Positions 41,947 to 44,810 of a DNA stretch of 44,810 nucleotides are shown piece after piece. The stretch comes from DASUXY01 sp036377675 (GTDB lineage Bacteria > Bacillota > Bacilli > Bacillales > Amphibacillaceae): the NCBI GenBank assembly GCA_036377675.1, contig DASUXY010000041.1:1-44810 (forward strand). The letters are read 5' to 3'. A program made the translations under genes and the position numbers. The notes beneath the pieces are model-generated. The model saw nothing but the letters and a program-made list of their open reading frames with translations. It was not told where the DNA came from and made no database searches. Every line of letters starts with the position of its first letter. Within the stretch, counting starts at the first letter, position 1.

Positions 41947-43731
41947 TTACTGATAAATCGTTCCTCCTGATTCTCTAAACTCTTTAGCCTTCTCGCGCAT
42001 GCCTTTTTCTATATCTTCTTTTGTAAAGAGTTTATTGTCTTTGGCATACGTTCGAATATCTTGGGAAATCCGCATACTACAAAATTTCGGTCCACACATA
42101 GAACAAAAGTGGGCTGTTTTGGCAGCGTCTGCCGGTAATGTTTCATCATGATATTCTCGGGCTCGTTCTGGGTCGAGTGATAAGTTAAATTGGTCGTTCC
42201 AGCGGAATTCAAAACGGGCTTTTGATAAAGCATCATCGCGTTTTTGCGCGCCCGGATGTCCTTTTGCTAAATCGGCTGCATGGGCAGCAATCTTGTACGT
42301 AATGACACCTTCGCGGACGTCGTCACGGTTCGGAAGTCCTAAATGTTCTTTTGGCGTGACATAACAGAGCATCGCTGTTCCGTACCAGCCGATCATCGCT
42401 GCGCCAATTGCTGATGTAATGTGGTCATATCCGGGAGCGACATCTGTTGTCAATGGGCCAAGTGTGTAAAATGGCGCTTCGTCGCACGCTTCGAGTTGTC
42501 GATCCATATTTTCTTTAATCAAATGCATCGGAACGTGTCCTGGACCTTCGACCATCACTTGAACATCATGTTCCCAAGCGATTCGGGTCAGTTCACCGAG
42601 TGTATCTAGTTCAGCAAATTGGGCTTCATCATTCGCATCAACAATGGAGCCGGGACGCAAGCCATCTCCTAAGGAAAAAGCGATATCATATGTTTTCATA
42701 ATTTCGCAAATCTCTTCAAAATGGGTGTATAAAAAGCTTTCCTTATGGTGATACAGACACCATTGAGCCATAATGGAACCTCCTCGAGAGACGATACCCG
42801 TCAATCGCTTCGCTGTCAATGGGACATATCGAAGCAATACACCGGCATGAATCGTGAAGTAATCGACTCCTTGTTCAGCCTGCTCAATTAATGTGTCCCG
42901 GTACACTTCCCAAGTGAGATCTTCCGCAATACCGTTTACTTTTTCTAGGGCTTGATAGATCGGAACAGTACCCACAGGAACCGGTGAATTACGAATAATC
43001 CATTCTCGCGTCGTATGGATATTTTTCCCTGTGGACAAGTCCATAATCGTGTCAGCGCCCCAACGCGTTGCCCACGTCATTTTTTCAACTTCCTCTTCAA
43101 TGGAAGAAGAAACAGCAGAGTTACCGATGTTGGCATTGACTTTCACGTGAAAATTACGACCGATGATCATCGGTTCCGCTTCGGGATGGTTAATATTCGA
43201 AGGGATAATCGCTCGGCCTCTGGCGACTTCATCCCGAACAAATTCGGGATCCATATTTTCCCTAATCGCGATAAACTCCATTTCCGGTGTCACAATTCCT
43301 CGCTTCGCATAATGGAGTTGTGTCACGTTTTTTCCTTTTTTTGCACGAATCACTTGCCGTTCAAGATCTGGAAAAGTACGATGGTTCGCACGAGGATCAT
43401 TTTTGCTCGTATATCCGTCATCTTCAGGCTTCACTTCACGCGGTTCATAAGCTTCAACATCGCCCCGCTCGCGAATCCATTTTTCACGAAGTGCTGGCAG
43501 TCCTTTCGTAATGTCAGCTGTATAATTCTCGTCTGTGTAAGGTCCGCTTGTGTCATAGACACGGAGAGGTGGGTTTTCTTCCTCACCAAATGTCCCTGTC
43601 GTTGGGCTTAATTCTATTTCTCGCATCGGCACCTTGATGTCCGGTCTTGACCCTTCAACGTATACTTTTTTACTGCCTGAAAAATTGGACATAATTGAGA
43701 TGTTCTTTTCGTTTAATGAAGATGTTGGCAT
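41947..43731 (-). CDS. thiC: Phosphomethylpyrimidine synthase ThiC
   Basis: A 594-residue radical S-adenosylmethionine enzyme that rearranges aminoimidazole ribotide into hydroxymethyl-pyrimidine phosphate. The 4Fe-4S site is the C-terminal CSMCGPKFC (CX2CX4C, about residues 548-556). Strongly conserved blocks such as SRGGSIMAQWCLYHHKESF, EGPGHVPMHLI and GPLTTDVAPGYDHI are intact. ATG 43731 follows GGGAGGAG at 7 nt. A TPP riboswitch with terminator and a promoter lie upstream. It supplies the pyrimidine half for the ThiD and ThiE enzymes encoded 5 kb away. Confidence 0.97.
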   Translation of the reverse strand: MPTSSLNEKNISIMSNFSGSKKVYVEGSRPDIKVPMREIELSPTTGTFGEEENPPLRVYDTSGPYTDENYTADITKGLPALREKWIRERGDVEAYEPREVKPEDDGYTSKNDPRANHRTFPDLERQVIRAKKGKNVTQLHYAKRGIVTPEMEFIAIRENMDPEFVRDEVARGRAIIPSNINHPEAEPMIIGRNFHVKVNANIGNSAVSSSIEEEVEKMTWATRWGADTIMDLSTGKNIHTTREWIIRNSPVPVGTVPIYQALEKVNGIAEDLTWEVYRDTLIEQAEQGVDYFTIHAGVLLRYVPLTAKRLTGIVSRGGSIMAQWCLYHHKESFLYTHFEEICEIMKTYDIAFSLGDGLRPGSIVDANDEAQFAELDTLGELTRIAWEHDVQVMVEGPGHVPMHLIKENMDRQLEACDEAPFYTLGPLTTDVAPGYDHITSAIGAAMIGWYGTAMLCYVTPKEHLGLPNRDDVREGVITYKIAAHAADLAKGHPGAQKRDDALSKARFEFRWNDQFNLSLDPERAREYHDETLPADAAKTAHFCSMCGPKFCSMRISQDIRTYAKDNKLFTKEDIEKGMREKAKEFRESGGTIYQ

Positions 43732-43884
43732 TAAAAAACTCCTCCCTTACTGTAAGTTTTTTTCGATTCAAAAAATTCACGTAAATATAGACGCATGCTT
43801 GATAGAAATGAACTACATGTTTGAATCGTTTTTAAAAGGGACGAGAACTAGGCACAACAGCGGAGGGTGAATCGATATGAATAT

Positions 43885-43922
43885 GAAAAAGCCGAATCCG
43901 CACAATTGTGGACCCGGCTTCT
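43885..43922 (-). terminator. Riboswitch-controlled terminator before thiC
   Basis: On the minus strand AGCCGGGTCC pairs with GGATTCGGCT around ACAATTGTGC-type sequence and is followed by TTTTTC. It sits between the thi box and thiC. Confidence 0.85.
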
Positions 43923-43952
43923 TTGTATGTAGAAGTAGTGTTGAATTCCGTT

Positions 43953-44052
43953 TGTTAACTTTCCCACGCTGGTATGAACCAGATCAGGTCCCAAGAGTCA
44001 AGAAACCTCATCGCGTTTCTTTCTCAGCCCAGCTCATTGGACTCCCCTAGTT
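43953..44052 (-). promoter_or_regulatory. TPP riboswitch upstream of thiC
   Basis: Minus-strand thi box: CTAGGGGAGTCC, GGGCTGAGAAAG, GGGACCTGATCTGGTTCATA and CCAGCGTGGGAAAG, all in order. Controls thiC with the downstream terminator. Confidence 0.96.
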
Positions 44053-44545
44053 ATTTATTCAATTGACTTGTAGTGTACATAAACTTCACGAGGATGTCAA
44101 GGGGTGGGTGAGTGATGGAGTCTGTCATCTCCAACAACTCATCGTACATTACGTTAGATTTTTCAATCAGATTCGAACTGTATCTTTCAACAGATTTACG
44201 CCAAACAAATGTAAACTTATTCGCATTCGTTTCTAATTTTGTACCGTCAATAAAAATGGCTTCCGCATCGATTTCCTTGTCTTGAACCAGTTTAGAACGA
44301 AATTGCACAAAACATTGACGTAATAATTCCGCAACTAAAGGGTTTGTACGAAATCGATTAATTGTACGATAACTTGGTTCGTACCCTTGAGCTAACCACA
44401 TCATGCGGATGCTATCTTTTAGTAACGCTTCTATTTTCCGTCCGGAAAATACAGACTGTGTATAAGCACACAAAATAATTTTCATCATCATACGCGGATG
44501 GTAAGCTGGACATCCTGTATTACGCACTGGATCTACGTCAATATT
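44051..44545 (-). pseudogene. IS1182-family transposase remnant
   Basis: About 160 codons of an IS1182-type transposase: RNTGCPAYHPRMMMKIILCA, YTQSVFSGRKIEALLKDSIR, YRTINRFRTNP and the first catalytic aspartate in IFIDGTKLETNANKFTFVWRK. Full-length relatives are about 450-550 residues, so both ends are missing: the N-terminus is cut at about 44546, where another IS tip begins, and after YDELLEMTDS the sequence runs into the thiC promoter region. A frame without the remaining catalytic residues cannot transpose. Confidence 0.85.
44072..44100 (-). promoter_or_regulatory. Promoter of the thiC transcript
   Basis: On the minus strand TTGACA (complement of 44095-44100) and TACACT (complement of 44072-44077) are 17 nt apart and lie about 25 nt before the riboswitch. 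It falls within the last codons of the transposase remnant. Confidence 0.75.
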
Positions 44546-44810
44546 TTGGACACAAAAAAGTTAAGTTTTTATTAGAGTTTTGAATATGATTTATATTAAA
44601 CCGCCTGGGCTTGACATGGAGCCTCTGTGGGCACGATTTCTAAGCCATGAAGCCAGCTAACCCTTAAACCAATGCTGGCTTGCCATTAAAGGCAATCATG
44701 CCCGCCTCTCCACGTAAAGCCGTACAGTGAATCTTTGTTGAAATAAATCACGCGACTCTAAGGGCGAGATTTTCCATCTCTTGTGGTGTTTTATAATCAA
44801 TGCTACTATG
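44546..44810 (-). mobile_element. IS3-family element, 3' part, continuing past the window
   Basis: The end of an IS3-type transposase gene at the window edge is followed by about 200 nt of non-coding sequence and a tip reading TGGACAC (plus strand, from 44546), which resembles IS3-family termini ending in GTGTCCA on the coding strand. It abuts the broken 5' side of the IS1182 remnant, so it probably inserted into it. The exact end and any target duplication cannot be confirmed with one end visible. Two hairpins (44650-44681 and 44680-44695) lie in the non-coding part. Confidence 0.6.
44748..44810 (-). CDS. IS3-family transposase (integrase) C-terminus, partial
   Basis: The last 21 codons, reading HSSIDYKTPQEMENLALRVA before TGA. 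The H(S)xx-x-x-TPxE pattern is the typical end of IS3-family rve integrase (OrfB) proteins. The rest lies outside the window. Confidence 0.75.
   Translation of the reverse strand, partial: HSSIDYKTPQEMENLALRVA

Noticed and set aside
43877..44050. Plus-strand frame with a GGAGGGTGA site across the thiC riboswitch
   Set aside because: It reads through the terminator and thi box in antisense; the product has no protein-like features, so I consider it chance.

Overview
The window looks like chromosome from an AT-rich, endospore-forming, aerobic member of the Bacillaceae. The evidence is the B. subtilis-like gene complement: a seven-gene Mrp Na+/H+ antiporter, YtxJ of the bacillithiol system, a LysM/GH18 spore-type hydrolase, YisP, YfkM, and the cydABCD and hom-thrC-thrB orders. 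A complete Mrp complex plus cytochrome bd fits a salt- or alkali-tolerant organism, but the sequence alone does not prove that. I saw no tRNA, rRNA or CRISPR array.

Layout. Positions 1-2.3 kb carry a PAP2 phosphatase and a TetR-controlled pair of small multidrug resistance (SMR) transporters, with two matching operator-like palindromes. Positions 2.3-3.9 kb are a decay zone: a broken signal peptidase I gene, an unrecognised fragment, scraps of a second SMR/TetR locus and a truncated DUF3891 gene. A KdpD-type universal stress domain protein follows. The tightly packed mrpABCDEFG operon fills 5.2-11.0 kb. Next are a TetR regulator and a YhgE/Pip-type membrane gene that has lost its middle, each preceded by a similar inverted repeat, then the LysM/GH18 hydrolase.

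Positions 14.2-17.0 kb hold, on the minus strand, a DUF188 protein, an RpiR regulator and a class III aminotransferase; a perfect 21-bp palindrome separates the last two. Then come hom-thrC-thrB (threonine synthesis) and cydABDC (cytochrome bd and its ABC assembly exporter), both on the minus strand. After a 560-nt gap rich in hairpins there is a run of mostly single genes: an AI-2E family transporter, ytxJ, an MFS exporter, yisP, a VTC-domain protein, a Gly/Pro-rich probable spore protein and yfkM.

Positions 34.2-44.1 kb are dominated by thiamine biosynthesis, with three separate TPP riboswitches driving tenA, thiW-thiD-thiM-thiE and thiC. Together these cover pyrimidine synthesis and salvage, thiazole salvage and coupling; no thiazole-synthesis genes are in the window. 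Between thiW and thiC sits a three-gene ABC module whose first protein fuses an ABC ATPase-like domain lacking its nucleotide-binding motifs to a LytTR DNA-binding domain. This is my best candidate for a little-described system. The window ends in an IS1182-type transposase remnant, apparently cut by an IS3-family element that runs off the end.
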